Assembly (NCBI GenBank): GCA_023665905.1
Contig: JAMPDA010000006.1
Span: 23,542-87,541 of the forward strand
Origin: Roseburia sp.
GTDB taxonomy: Bacteria; Bacillota; Clostridia; Christensenellales; Pumilibacteraceae
Direction of reading: 5' to 3'
Length of the DNA: 64,000 nt
In this document: one piece after another, positions 34,666 through 43,729 of the stretch
Layout: each line of letters opens with the position of its first letter
How positions within the stretch are numbered: position 1 is the first letter of the stretch
Program-made: the position numbers and the translations under genes
The notes under the pieces: model-generated
Told to the model about the DNA's origin: nothing
Databases searched by the model: none
The model's input: the letters and a program-made list of their open reading frames with translations, nothing else

Positions 34666-37005
34666 ATGGACTACGAAATACTCGACATAGAAAAAACGCT
34701 CGCGTATCTCACGACGGACGAAAAACTGCGCATGCTGTCCGGCGACGGCATGTGGCATACTTTCGGTGCAGGCGAGCTGCCGCGCGTCCGCATGTCCGAC
34801 GGTCCCAACGGACTGCGCATGACGGGCGGCGCCATGTCGTCCGCCGTTCCCGCTACGTGCTACCCCACTCCGTCCATGCTCGCGAACAGCTGGGATCTCG
34901 CCCTTTTGTACAGCGTGGGCTCGGCTATCGGCAAGGAAGCGACGGCTATGGGCGTAAATCTACTGCTCGCGCCCGGGCTCAACATCAAGCGCAACCCGCT
35001 CGGCGGCAGGAACTTCGAATATTATTCGGAGGACCCGTATCTCTCGGGCGAGCTCGGCAAAGCGTTCGTTTCGGGCGTACAGGCGACGGGCGTCGGCGCG
35101 TGCGTCAAGCATTTCGCCGCCAACAATCAGGAAGACAAGCGCATGTATTCCGACTCCGTGGTGGACGAGCGTGCGCTGCGCGAGATTTATCTGAAACCCT
35201 TTGAGATAGCCGTTGAGGCGGAGCCTGCGGCGGTCATGTGCGCGTACAACAAAGTCAACGGGCAGTATTGCTCGCAAAACGAATATCTGCTCAAAACGGT
35301 ACTGCGCGACGAGTGGGGATACAAGGGCGTCACCCTGTCCGACTGGGGTGCGGTGCGCGACAGATCGGTAGCGCTCAACGCAGGGCTCGATCTCGAAATG
35401 CCCGATTCCCACGGGCTGTTCGCTGACGACCTGCATGCCGACATAGAAAGCGGCTATATATCCGAGCAGACGGTGGACGACAGTCTGCGGCGCATACTCG
35501 CGCTTACCGACAATGTGTATCTCGAGCCGTACGGCGACTTCGACGCCGACGCAAACGACAGGCTCAGCTACAACGCCGCCGCCGCGAGCATAGTGCTTTT
35601 GAAAAACGAAAACGGCTTTCTGCCGCTTACAAAGGCGCTTAAAGTGGCGGTCTGCGGCGCGCTCGCCGAGGACTCGCCCATTCAGGGCGGCGGAAGCTCG
35701 CATGTCACGGCGCTCAAAAACCTCTCGCCGCTCGACGCGTTTGCAAAGCGCTCCATAGAAGTGGAATATTATCGCGGATATTCGCCCAACAAAAAAGAAA
35801 ACGCACGGCTCATCGCGGAAGCGCTCGACGGCGCAAAAAACTGCGACGCCGTTATAGTGTATGCCGGCGCGCCTACGCCTGCCGAGGGCATAGACCGCGC
35901 CGATCTCGAGCTCCCCGCAGAACAGAACGAGCTTATTTCCGCGCTCACCGCCGCAGGCAGCAGAGTTGTCATAGTGCTCAATTCCGCAGGACCCGTGCTC
36001 ATGCCCTGGATAAACAGGGTGCGCGCCGTCGTGTACGCAGGGCTGAACGGGCAGAGCGGCGCGGCGGCGGCTGTGGACGTGCTGTACGGCAGGATCAACC
36101 CCCGCGGCAAGCTCGCCGAAACGTTCCCGCTCGACGCTAAGGACTTACACGCCGACTTCGGCGGATATCGCGCGCTCTATCGCGAAAGCATTTTCGTCGG
36201 CTACAGGTTCTACGACAAAACGCAACGGCGCGTGCTGTTCCCCTTCGGTCACGGGCTGTCGTTCAGCGATATAAAATACGACGGCGCGCGCATAAAGCGC
36301 GTCGGCGCCGACTACGACGTGGAAGTTACGCTCACAAACGCTTCCGCGCGCGACGCGTACGAGATAGTTCAGATATACGTTTCCGACAGAACGGGCAGAA
36401 TCATGTGCCCTGAAAAACAGCTCGCCGGTTTCGGCAAGGCGTTCGTCGAGGGCAAGACGTCGAGCGCGGTCACAATACGATTGGATAAACGCGCATTCCG
36501 ATTTTTCGACGTCAACAGCGGCAAGTTTTCCGTTGCCGACGGCGAGTACAAGATAATCGTCGCCGCGTCCGCCGCCGACATCAAGTCGGAAGCGAGCGTC
36601 CATATAGACGGCGACTTCTTTGAAAAAGCGGACTACCCCGCGGCATACGACTTACCCGAGTTCGACATATCTGACGCGGATTTCGAAGAAGTGCTGGGCT
36701 ACCCTATTCCGCCCGAAACGCCGCGGCCGCAAAAGGGCGAGTTCACGCTCGACAGCTGTATCAACGATATCAAAAAGACGTTCGTCGGCAGGATAGCGGC
36801 GCGCGCCGCGCTCCGCCGCGCCAAAGAAAACGGCGGAGACGGCGGCATGCAAAAAAGCGCGCTCATCGAGTCGGCGCTCAACACCCCTCTTTCGGCGGTC
36901 TGTTCCATGTCCGACGGCGCGATGTCACCCAATACGGCAAGAGGCATTGTGGACATGGCAAACGGCAAGTTTTTCAAGGGCTTAAAGTCTATACTTAAAA
37001 AGTAA
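34666..37005 (+). CDS. GH3 beta-glucosidase
   Basis: 779 residues. N-terminal GH3 barrel with MSDGPNGLRM, the KHFAANNQE motif, and the nucleophile Asp226 in GVTLSDWGAV. The C-terminal alpha/beta sandwich (VVIVLNSAGPVLMPW, GLNGQSGAAAAVDVLYG) and a fibronectin-III-like domain (FPFGHGLSFSDIKY) follow. A last segment of about 100 residues is polar. No signal peptide, so it acts on imported oligosaccharides or glycosides. The start at 34666 fits the conserved N-terminus; an upstream in-frame TTG would lie in the terminator. Monocistronic and leaderless by prediction. Confidence 0.92.
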   Translation: MDYEILDIEKTLAYLTTDEKLRMLSGDGMWHTFGAGELPRVRMSDGPNGLRMTGGAMSSAVPATCYPTPSMLANSWDLALLYSVGSAIGKEATAMGVNLLLAPGLNIKRNPLGGRNFEYYSEDPYLSGELGKAFVSGVQATGVGACVKHFAANNQEDKRMYSDSVVDERALREIYLKPFEIAVEAEPAAVMCAYNKVNGQYCSQNEYLLKTVLRDEWGYKGVTLSDWGAVRDRSVALNAGLDLEMPDSHGLFADDLHADIESGYISEQTVDDSLRRILALTDNVYLEPYGDFDADANDRLSYNAAAASIVLLKNENGFLPLTKALKVAVCGALAEDSPIQGGGSSHVTALKNLSPLDAFAKRSIEVEYYRGYSPNKKENARLIAEALDGAKNCDAVIVYAGAPTPAEGIDRADLELPAEQNELISALTAAGSRVVIVLNSAGPVLMPWINRVRAVVYAGLNGQSGAAAAVDVLYGRINPRGKLAETFPLDAKDLHADFGGYRALYRESIFVGYRFYDKTQRRVLFPFGHGLSFSDIKYDGARIKRVGADYDVEVTLTNASARDAYEIVQIYVSDRTGRIMCPEKQLAGFGKAFVEGKTSSAVTIRLDKRAFRFFDVNSGKFSVADGEYKIIVAASAADIKSEASVHIDGDFFEKADYPAAYDLPEFDISDADFEEVLGYPIPPETPRPQKGEFTLDSCINDIKKTFVGRIAARAALRRAKENGGDGGMQKSALIESALNTPLSAVCSMSDGAMSPNTARGIVDMANGKFFKGLKSILKK

Positions 37006-37109
37006 CGGAGTAATGCGCAACACCGATGTCAGCCTATCATCGGCGGCTAATAGGACGCCCGTACAGCGTCGGCGGTGCAGGCGGCATTCATCACTAAACG
37101 GAGAACCAC

Positions 37110-38402
37110 ATGCAGAAAATAGATGTTTTCGACTACATAGACCGCGCCGCAGCGGTTTTGGACGCCAATCTCGTCGGCTTCACGCATGCGGCGGACAAGC
37201 TGACCGAGTATCTTACAAACACGTTCGGCGATATCGACGCCACGATAGGCGTGACCTCGCGCATAAAGACGCGCGACAGCCTTAAGGAAAAAATACTGCG
37301 CAACAATCTGTACAAGGAGTCCTCGGCGGAACGGCTCGTGTTCGACATGCACGACATCATAGGCATCAAGATAGAGTGCAGGTTCTTTAAAGACGAGGAA
37401 TATCTGTACGAAAAGATACGCGAGGTCTTTTGTCAGGACGTCGGCGACGGCTTTTACTCGCCCGTCGGCAAAAAAGCTATCAAGCTCAAGCTCGGCGTGC
37501 CGCAGCCCGAACGCCAAAAAAACGGGTACGCCATTTACCGCATAGACGGCAACGTGCTGTACGCCGGCGAAAGCTACAACTTCGAGCTTCAGATAAAATC
37601 GCTCGTCAACAGCTTTTGGTCGGAAATCGAACACAAACTGATATACAAAAACAACAGACTCAACCAGTCCGACAACCTAATAAAAGAAATGCTGCTGTCC
37701 ACGCACGAAAGTCTTTCGGGCATAGACCACCAGCTCAACCTCATTTTCGACCGCGTAGCCGGCAACTCCCTCGTCAACCAGCACGAACAGCTTAAAAACA
37801 TGGTCGCGCTCGGCATAAACGAGATGTTTACGGCTATCGTAAAAGCCAATACGGGCATACCCGTTGCGATAACGGAATACACCGAAGCCGTAGTGGAATA
37901 TCTGCTTTCCGCGTCGTCGTACGTCAAGGACATGTCGGGCGACTCGCTGTATAAAATAATTTCGTCGGGAGTGCGCTCCGTCGCGCCCGAAAGCGTCGGC
38001 GCGGACGACGACGAACAAAGCGCCGACGGCGACAACAATTACAGCGGTCTAATTATCAGCCTTATGGAATGGATGCGCAATATGGATTACGGCGCGATCG
38101 CCATAGGCGAACAGATAAAGCTCGAGCCGAAGATATCGGGCGTCGGCGGCGAGATAGCAAAGGTGTTTTTAAACGGCATAAACTCCGACTTTTATCTTAA
38201 CACGTTTTTTCATATATTTTTCTCGCTGGAGCGCGGCACGGACGAGGAAGATTTCGCAAGCTATATAGATTACTACGCAAACCGCATCGTCGGCGGCAAA
38301 ACGCAGGAGCAAATGTACAAAACGCTCGCCGCGCTTTTGGAAGTTCCGACGTACAAGCTTCCGCTCGAAAGCACGATCGTCGAGCTTTCGCGCATAGCCT
38401 GA
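37110..38402 (+). CDS. RelA/SpoT-domain protein (small alarmone synthetase-like)
   Basis: 430 residues. Residues 1-190 show the RelA/SpoT synthetase fold: TSRIKTRDSLKEKI (the RxKxxxSxxxK ATP region), FDMHDIIGIKIECRFF (DxxGxRI region) and YNFELQIKSLVNSFWSEIEHKLIYK (ELQIRT region). No HD hydrolase domain is present. The remaining ~230 residues are helical and of unknown family, so the protein is longer than RelP/RelQ. Activity as a (p)ppGpp or pppApp synthetase is likely but not certain. RBS ACGGAG lies 6 bp before the ATG. Confidence 0.8.
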   Translation: MQKIDVFDYIDRAAAVLDANLVGFTHAADKLTEYLTNTFGDIDATIGVTSRIKTRDSLKEKILRNNLYKESSAERLVFDMHDIIGIKIECRFFKDEEYLYEKIREVFCQDVGDGFYSPVGKKAIKLKLGVPQPERQKNGYAIYRIDGNVLYAGESYNFELQIKSLVNSFWSEIEHKLIYKNNRLNQSDNLIKEMLLSTHESLSGIDHQLNLIFDRVAGNSLVNQHEQLKNMVALGINEMFTAIVKANTGIPVAITEYTEAVVEYLLSASSYVKDMSGDSLYKIISSGVRSVAPESVGADDDEQSADGDNNYSGLIISLMEWMRNMDYGAIAIGEQIKLEPKISGVGGEIAKVFLNGINSDFYLNTFFHIFFSLERGTDEEDFASYIDYYANRIVGGKTQEQMYKTLAALLEVPTYKLPLESTIVELSRIA

Positions 38403-38444
38403 CAGCGCGCGCCGCATTACTTCTTGCTTGTGCTCCGATTTTCC

Positions 38445-38473
38445 TTGCCTTTTCCGTTTTGTTGTGATAAACT
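38445..38473 (+). promoter_or_regulatory. Promoter of the 38513-40698 gene group
   Basis: TTGCCT (38445-38450) and TAAACT (38468-38473), 17-bp spacer, about 40 bp before the ATG at 38513; GGAGG follows at 38500. Confidence 0.6.
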
Positions 38474-38512
38474 GTAAAAGTAATTTTTTCTATGCCACGG
38501 AGGCCCTATAAC

Positions 38513-39649
38513 ATGAAAACCAATGTAAAAAACACGATAGATAAGCTTTTGGCGTATGCCGCGGACAATCTTATGCTGGACGCGCTCGACAAAACGTACA
38601 CGCTCAACAGACTTTCGGCTGTGTGCGGCGTCGCTCTGCCCGAAAGCACGGACGAAGCCGATTACGGCGACGCTACGCTCGATTCTCTCCTTTCCGAGCT
38701 TGCCGCCGCCCTTCCCGATATCGATAAGCGCGCGGTCGCGGACATGCTCATGCCGCTGCCGCACACGGTCAATCAATATTTCAACGACGAGCTAAACCGC
38801 AACGTCGGCAAGGCGCGCGATTTCCTTTTCGAACTGCACGCGCTCGGCGGTTACGCGTCCTCGGACGGCGCGCACGGTTGCGACGGCTATTCGTATCGCG
38901 CGGCGTACGACGGCGACACACGGTCGGCGTTCCTGCCCGTCGGCGACGAGCTCAAGTACACGCCCGTCGCAGTGGGCGGCAAAGTGGCGCGGCTCGAGTG
39001 TCCCGACGTGTTCATTGCCGACATCTTGGCGCGCGAGCTCGCGTACGCGGAAAAGTACGGCGGCGCGATAGCAAAGCGCATAGGCGGCGACGCTGCCGAA
39101 TATCTCTGCTGCGACGGCTGCGCACTGTCTTCCGCAAAAGTGAAAAAACAGCTTTCGGACGGCGCGGTAAAGACGGCGCTTCTGGACTACCCCGTGCCCG
39201 TCCTCGCCTTTTCGGGCATTGCCAAAAACAGCGTCATGCAAACCGCGGCGCGTATCGTCAAGCATGCCGTAGACGCCGGCATCGACTGCGTTTGCGCAGC
39301 GTCGGCGCAGGAAAAAAACGGCGGGGTGACGTTCTACGCGGTATTCGCGAAGCCGGAAATGACCGACGGCGACGGCGTTCTTGCTAAAAACACCGACGCT
39401 CTGACGCCCTGCGGCGTTTTTGAAACGATCGACTTTGAGCCGCTCCTGCCCGTTCTCGAAAAGGGCGTCGCGCTCTCTACCGACCTGTTTATGTTCAAGC
39501 CGATATACTCGTCGATAGGCGGAGTAAAGCACGGACAAAAGGCGCGCGAAGCGCTCGACGGCGCAGTGGTCGCGCTGTTCAAGACGGCGCTCGAAAAGTC
39601 CGCCTCCTGCAACGAAGCGCGCGCGACCGCGCTCGTTGACGAGAAATAA
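38513..39649 (+). CDS. Uncharacterised protein with faint class II GalT-like N-terminus
   Basis: 378 residues, start chosen at 38513 with GGAGG upstream. The N-terminus (IDKLLAYAADNLML, then TYTLNRLSAVCGV) and the region MLMPLPHTVNQYFND, FLFELHALGGYAS recall the N-terminal helical part of class II galactose-1-phosphate uridylyltransferases, but I cannot find their conserved His/Glu signatures further on. The rest contains CDGCALSSAKVKK and LSTDLFMFKPIYSSIGG. It may be a diverged enzyme of that family or a family of its own. It is followed after one base by a Sel1-type gene, so the two are coupled. Confidence 0.5.
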   Translation: MKTNVKNTIDKLLAYAADNLMLDALDKTYTLNRLSAVCGVALPESTDEADYGDATLDSLLSELAAALPDIDKRAVADMLMPLPHTVNQYFNDELNRNVGKARDFLFELHALGGYASSDGAHGCDGYSYRAAYDGDTRSAFLPVGDELKYTPVAVGGKVARLECPDVFIADILARELAYAEKYGGAIAKRIGGDAAEYLCCDGCALSSAKVKKQLSDGAVKTALLDYPVPVLAFSGIAKNSVMQTAARIVKHAVDAGIDCVCAASAQEKNGGVTFYAVFAKPEMTDGDGVLAKNTDALTPCGVFETIDFEPLLPVLEKGVALSTDLFMFKPIYSSIGGVKHGQKAREALDGAVVALFKTALEKSASCNEARATALVDEK

Positions 39650-39650
39650 C

Positions 39651-40064
39651 ATGACCGTACCTAAAGAACTTAAAGCGCGCGTTGACGCGGACGACCCTCA
39701 GGCGATGTACGAGTACGCACAGCTCATACGCGCCGAAAACCCGACGGAAGCGGACAAGTTTATCATGCTCGCCGCTCAGCTCGGCTATCCCGATGCCGCC
39801 GAATGTTTGGGCGACAAATATCTGGACGCGGGCGACATACAAAATGCCAAAATGTGCTACAAAACGGGCGCAAAGGGCGGGCTCAGCGACTGCGCGGTCA
39901 AGCTCGCGGTCATCGGCATGTCCGCCGACGAGCAAGCAGGTGTGCGCGAGCTGGAAGAACTCGCCGAAATGGGCGTCAAGTCCGCCTGCGTCGCGCTTGC
40001 CGATTATCACAAGGCGAACGGCAACAGAAAAGAAGCGGCGTTTTGGCGCTCGCTCATAAAGTAA
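39651..40064 (+). CDS. Small Sel1-repeat protein
   Basis: 137 residues of short helical pairs: DPQAMYEYAQLIRAENPTEADKF, then LGYPDAAECLGDKYLDAG, GLSDCAVKLAVIG and VKSACVALADYHKANGN. The spacing and small residues match Sel1/TPR-like solenoids. No signal peptide, so probably a cytoplasmic scaffold. It begins one base after the stop of the preceding gene. It resembles the Sel1 ends of the J-domain proteins at 16453-19567 in fold only. Confidence 0.7.
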   Translation: MTVPKELKARVDADDPQAMYEYAQLIRAENPTEADKFIMLAAQLGYPDAAECLGDKYLDAGDIQNAKMCYKTGAKGGLSDCAVKLAVIGMSADEQAGVRELEELAEMGVKSACVALADYHKANGNRKEAAFWRSLIK

Positions 40065-40107
40065 TTTTTACGAATATATTTAACTATAAAGCGCAACAAT
40101 TATCGGC

Positions 40108-40698
40108 ATGAACGAAAAACCTAAAAATACCGCGCAGAGCGGCGCATACTACTATATCCAAACGGACGATGACGAGCTCGCGAAGCGCGCGTTCGCCTGC
40201 CCTATGCTGATCGTCATATCCTTTCTGTTGCAGCTCGTGACGCTCATCATGCCGCAGGGCTGTTTGGAGTACGTCACGAACAACATTTCGTCGTACGCAT
40301 ACGTGTATGTGTGGGCGGTATTTATAATGATAATAACCGCCATAACCGTCATTATACTCGGCTTTACACGCTATAAAATAGCAAAGCGCATACCCGTAGA
40401 GCGCGCGCCGAAAAACGGGTTTAAGCGCCGCACTTTCTTAGGCGTGGAAATATATACGGCATTCACGGCGCTCATGCTCGTCTTTGAATTATCGTTCGTA
40501 TGTATCCACTACGACGGCTGGGGACTTGCCGCAATGTTCGTGTGCGCTCTGTCGCTCGCCGCGGCGATCGTCGCGCGACAAGTGTATTGGCTGACGCTCA
40601 GAAACGCCGAGCTGATTTCCCCCGATACGGACGAAAAAGAAAGCGAAGAAGAGAACGACAAAGACAACAACGACAACAATAATATAGCAGAAGCTTAA
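40108..40698 (+). CDS. Hypothetical four-helix membrane protein with Asn/Asp-rich tail
   Basis: 196 residues. Hydrophobic helices lie at about 32-52, 62-90, 110-132 and 138-158, and the C-terminal 25 residues are acidic and Asn-rich (EESEEENDKDNN pattern), probably disordered in the cytoplasm. No conserved motif recognised. It follows the Sel1 gene after 43 bp without a terminator between. No clear RBS precedes the ATG. Confidence 0.6.
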   Translation: MNEKPKNTAQSGAYYYIQTDDDELAKRAFACPMLIVISFLLQLVTLIMPQGCLEYVTNNISSYAYVYVWAVFIMIITAITVIILGFTRYKIAKRIPVERAPKNGFKRRTFLGVEIYTAFTALMLVFELSFVCIHYDGWGLAAMFVCALSLAAAIVARQVYWLTLRNAELISPDTDEKESEEENDKDNNDNNNIAEA

Positions 40699-40782
40699 AT
40701 ATAATTAACAGCCTGTCATTTTAACTAAAATAGCTAAAGCTCATATTCCCTCACTTATGCGAGAACAGCCAAACTAACTCTC

Positions 40783-40940
40783 TGTCATTTCGACCGAAGC
40801 GCGTTAGCGCGGAGCGGAGAAATCCAGCGGCTTTGCCGCGCACTTGTATATTGCGCGGCTGAATAAAGATTTCCAGCTTTGCGGCGGATCGCCTGGATCT
40901 CTCCACGCGCATTGCTCCGCAATGCTTGGTCGAGATGACA
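40783..40940. repeat. Dispersed repeat family A, copy A3
   Basis: 158 bp with ends TGTCATTTCGACC and TCGAGATGACA. Shares the internal blocks of A1 with an insertion near the right end (GCGCATTGCTCCGCAATGC, itself a small hairpin). The 40699-41334 stretch holds A3, A4, spacer and the permease terminator, and no gene. Confidence 0.85.
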
Positions 40941-40991
40941 TGACGGTGGTTGTGGCGCTTCGCCCAATGCCGCGAACTCAACCCACCTTCT

Positions 40992-41135
40992 TGTCATTTC
41001 GACCGGAGCGAGCGACAGCGAGCGGAGCGGAGAAATCCAGCGGCGCAGCCGCGCACTTGTATATTGTTCGGCTGAATAAAGCTTTCCAGCTTTGCGGCGG
41101 ATCGCCTAGACCTCTCGACTTCGCTCGAGGTGACA
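40992..41135. repeat. Dispersed repeat family A, copy A4
   Basis: 144 bp with ends TGTCATTTCGACC and CTCGAGGTGACA, same internal order as A1. The A3-A4 spacer (CCCAATGCCGCG...CACC) resembles sequence just left of A1, so flanking DNA was copied too. Confidence 0.85.
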
Positions 41136-41267
41136 AGACGGTGATTATGCTGTTCTCGCACGGTAAAATGCGGACGAAGCATCATTAAACCATAGCTTTT
41201 AATAACCACCCAACAAACTATAACGCAGATAAGACCAATCGACAGTACGATATCAACAAGACCAAAT

Positions 41268-41307
41268 TAAAAAAACGAGGCTCGCGGGTTTGCAAGCCTC
41301 GTCTTTT
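41268..41307 (-). terminator. Terminator of the hpt-purine permease operon
   Basis: Minus strand ACGAGGCT and AGCCTCGT pair around a 12-nt loop, then a run of seven T. It lies about 30 bp after the permease stop codon. Confidence 0.88.
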
Positions 41308-41334
41308 TGATTGTGAATGTAATGTCGCGCTACA

Positions 41335-42960
41335 TCAGTGCGTCAGGAAGAACATCAGTAAGAAGAGCACCGCGATAACTATGGTGACGATATTGATCTT
41401 CTCCGCAGGCTGAGCGACGGTATCCGCCGTCGTCGCCTTCTTTTTGCCGCAAAGGTCTACGAGCATGAGCACTGCCTTGATGACGAGCCAGGATATAATG
41501 CCGAACGCAATGCCGTAAGAAATGTTATACGTGAACGGCATCATAGCGATCGTGAGGAACGCAGGAACGGCTTCCGCAGCGTCCGTCCACTCTATCTCGC
41601 GCACGCAGTTCATCATGAGAACGCCTACGTAAATGAGCGCAATAGACGTCGCCGCCGACGGGATCATATCGGCTATAGGGCTGAGGAACATAGCGACCGC
41701 AAAGCACGCTCCGGTTATGAGCGCCGCAAAGCCGGTGCGCGCGCCCGCGCCGATACCGGACGAGGACTCGACGAACGTCGTGACGGTGGAAGTTCCGAAG
41801 ACCGCGCCGGTGGTGGTGGCGATAGCGTCGCACAGCATCGACTTATTGATGTTGGGTATGGAGCCGTCTTTCTCGAGCATGTTGCCGCGCGCGCAAGCGC
41901 CGTACAGCGTGCCCATGGTGTCGAACATATCGACCATGCAGAACGCGAGCGCCGACGTGATTATGACGAGCGCGAGCGAACCGCCGTTGTGGGTCGCGAG
42001 ATATCCGTCGAAGTTAAAGCCGTTCGCGAACACCTGTCCGACCGACTGATTTCCCCAATCCTTGAATGCGTCAATAGGGTTGGTTATAGTGAACTCATCG
42101 ATGATCGTTTTGCAAGCGGCGTCGCCTGCGCCGTAGCCGATAGCCATAAAGATCCAATAAAGCGCCGCGCCGCCGAGTATGGAATACAGCATTGCGCCCT
42201 TTACTTTCTTTTTGGAAAGGATAGCGACGGTTATCAAACCGACGACCGTTACAAGGAGCGGTGCGATAGAACCCCAGGTCGCCGAACCGCCCATGCTCGC
42301 GGGCAAAACGTTGAACGAAGCGAGGTTGACGAGCGTCGCATCGTCATTGACTACAAGATGGACATTTTGCAGACCTAGGAAAGCTATAAACAAGCCTATG
42401 CCTGCAGGGATAGCCACACGAACGACCTTAGGTATGGCGTTGAACAGCACTTTGCGAAGTCCCGTCAGGGTCAGTATGATAAACACGACACCGTCTATAA
42501 GGACGAGCAACAGCGCATTTGCGTATGACAACCCAAAACCGAAGCATATCGTATACGTAAAGAATGCGTTAAGTCCCATTCCGCTCGCCTGCGCCAAAGG
42601 CATGCGTGCGAGGAATGCCATAAGCATCGTGCCGACTACCGCGGAAAGCGCCGTCGCAATGTAAATGGCGCCGGAGCTCGGACCCGTTGCGCTCAGCATG
42701 CCGGCGTTGACGGGCAGGATGTACACCATCGCCATAAATGTTACAAGGCCGCCGATGATCTCCGCGCGGAAGCTCGAACCCCTCTTACGTATGCCGAAGA
42801 AGTTATCGAGCTTCGCCGCAAATCCCTTGTACGGCTTTGTTGCGACTGCCGTTCCGTCCGCTTCCGCAACAACCTCGGGCTGTTCGGGAGCTTGGGCCTC
42901 GACATCGGGCTGCACTTCGGGCTGTTCGTCCGCGAGTGCGTTCTTGTCTTCTGTTTCCAT
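41335..42960 (-). CDS. NCS2-family purine permease (AzgA/PbuG-like)
   Basis: 541 residues. After a ~50-residue acidic cytoplasmic N-terminus come about 12-14 TM helices with the AzgA motifs EIIGGLVTFMAMVYILPVN, MPLAQASGMGLNAFFTYT and TVTTFVESSSGIGAGARTG. It should import hypoxanthine, guanine or adenine by H+ symport. Co-transcription with hpt directly upstream (64 bp) supports hypoxanthine/guanine salvage. No purine riboswitch is visible before hpt, so control is by other means. The Glu/Gln-rich N-terminal extension is longer than usual. Confidence 0.93.
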   Translation of the reverse strand: METEDKNALADEQPEVQPDVEAQAPEQPEVVAEADGTAVATKPYKGFAAKLDNFFGIRKRGSSFRAEIIGGLVTFMAMVYILPVNAGMLSATGPSSGAIYIATALSAVVGTMLMAFLARMPLAQASGMGLNAFFTYTICFGFGLSYANALLLVLIDGVVFIILTLTGLRKVLFNAIPKVVRVAIPAGIGLFIAFLGLQNVHLVVNDDATLVNLASFNVLPASMGGSATWGSIAPLLVTVVGLITVAILSKKKVKGAMLYSILGGAALYWIFMAIGYGAGDAACKTIIDEFTITNPIDAFKDWGNQSVGQVFANGFNFDGYLATHNGGSLALVIITSALAFCMVDMFDTMGTLYGACARGNMLEKDGSIPNINKSMLCDAIATTTGAVFGTSTVTTFVESSSGIGAGARTGFAALITGACFAVAMFLSPIADMIPSAATSIALIYVGVLMMNCVREIEWTDAAEAVPAFLTIAMMPFTYNISYGIAFGIISWLVIKAVLMLVDLCGKKKATTADTVAQPAEKINIVTIVIAVLFLLMFFLTH

Positions 42961-43024
42961 AGACTCTCCTTTGTTATTATTTTACCGATCTACTCGGCAA
43001 TAACCGAAAACAAAAAACGCGAGC

Positions 43025-43564
43025 TTACTTTTCGTAAATTTCGCGTTTGAGCACGCCGACGTACGGCAGCGTGCGATACTGCTGTGCATAGTCCAAGCCG
43101 TAGCCTACGATAAACTCGTCGCCTATTTCGAAGCAAGAGTAATCGGCGCGGATATCCACCTTTCTGCGCGACGGTTTGTCGAACAGCGTGACTACGGTAA
43201 ACGAGCTTGCGCCGCGTCCGGTCAAAAGATCGCGCATTCGCAAAAGCGTATAACCGGAATCGACTATGTCCTCTACGAGTATGACGTCGCGGTCCTTGAC
43301 GGAAGCGGCAAGATCCATAACTATCTTGGGCATGCCCGAACTTTCCGCCGCCGAGCCGTAGGACGACACCGTCATAAAATCTATCTGCAACGGCGTTTCC
43401 ATTGCGCGCACGAGGTCGCAGAAAAACATGACGCTGCCTTTGAGCACGCTCACCGCGAGTGGCTTTTTCCCGACGAACCGCGCGTCCAGCCACTGCGCCG
43501 CATCGCGCACTTTTTCTCGTATCTGTTGTTCGGTCAGGACAATTCTTTCAAGATCGCCGTTCAT
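43025..43564 (-). CDS. hpt: Hypoxanthine phosphoribosyltransferase
   Basis: 179 residues from the ATG at 43564, which has GGAGC 6 bp upstream. PRPP-binding motif VILVEDIVDSGYT at about 95-107; GSVMFFCDLVRAM and a Ser-Tyr-Gly flexible-loop motif (VSSYG) are as in bacterial Hpt. It converts hypoxanthine and guanine with PRPP to IMP and GMP. It sits directly upstream of the purine permease gene, giving an uptake-salvage operon. An in-frame upstream start at 43624 would overlap the promoter. Confidence 0.95.
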   Translation of the reverse strand: MNGDLERIVLTEQQIREKVRDAAQWLDARFVGKKPLAVSVLKGSVMFFCDLVRAMETPLQIDFMTVSSYGSAAESSGMPKIVMDLAASVKDRDVILVEDIVDSGYTLLRMRDLLTGRGASSFTVVTLFDKPSRRKVDIRADYSCFEIGDEFIVGYGLDYAQQYRTLPYVGVLKREIYEK

Positions 43565-43595
43565 CGTTTGCTCCGTAAAAGGAATTACTGTATTA

Positions 43596-43632
43596 AGTAT
43601 ATCACGCCCTGTCGAAAATTGCAAATATTTGC
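43596..43632 (-). promoter_or_regulatory. hpt promoter with palindrome at -35
   Basis: Minus strand TTGCAA (43624-43619) and TATACT (43601-43596), 17-bp spacer. A perfect 12-bp palindrome GCAAATATTTGC (43621-43632) overlaps the -35 box, a possible repressor site. Confidence 0.7.
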
Positions 43633-43658
43633 GAGCGAATATACGACCCGTCTTAAAA

Positions 43659-43706
43659 TTTTTTTGTGCCGGCGCACAAAAAAACGACGGAACGTGTCCG
43701 CCGTTT
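43659..43706 (-). terminator. Tandem terminators after degV
   Basis: First hairpin nearest degV on the minus strand: AAACGGCGG and CCGTCGTTT (43706-43682). The second (43684-43659) is a T7-GTGC-CGGC-GCAC-A7 structure of 11 bp. Together they separate degV from hpt. Confidence 0.8.
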
Positions 43707-43729
43707 CTCTTACGTATGCTTTAACAGAT

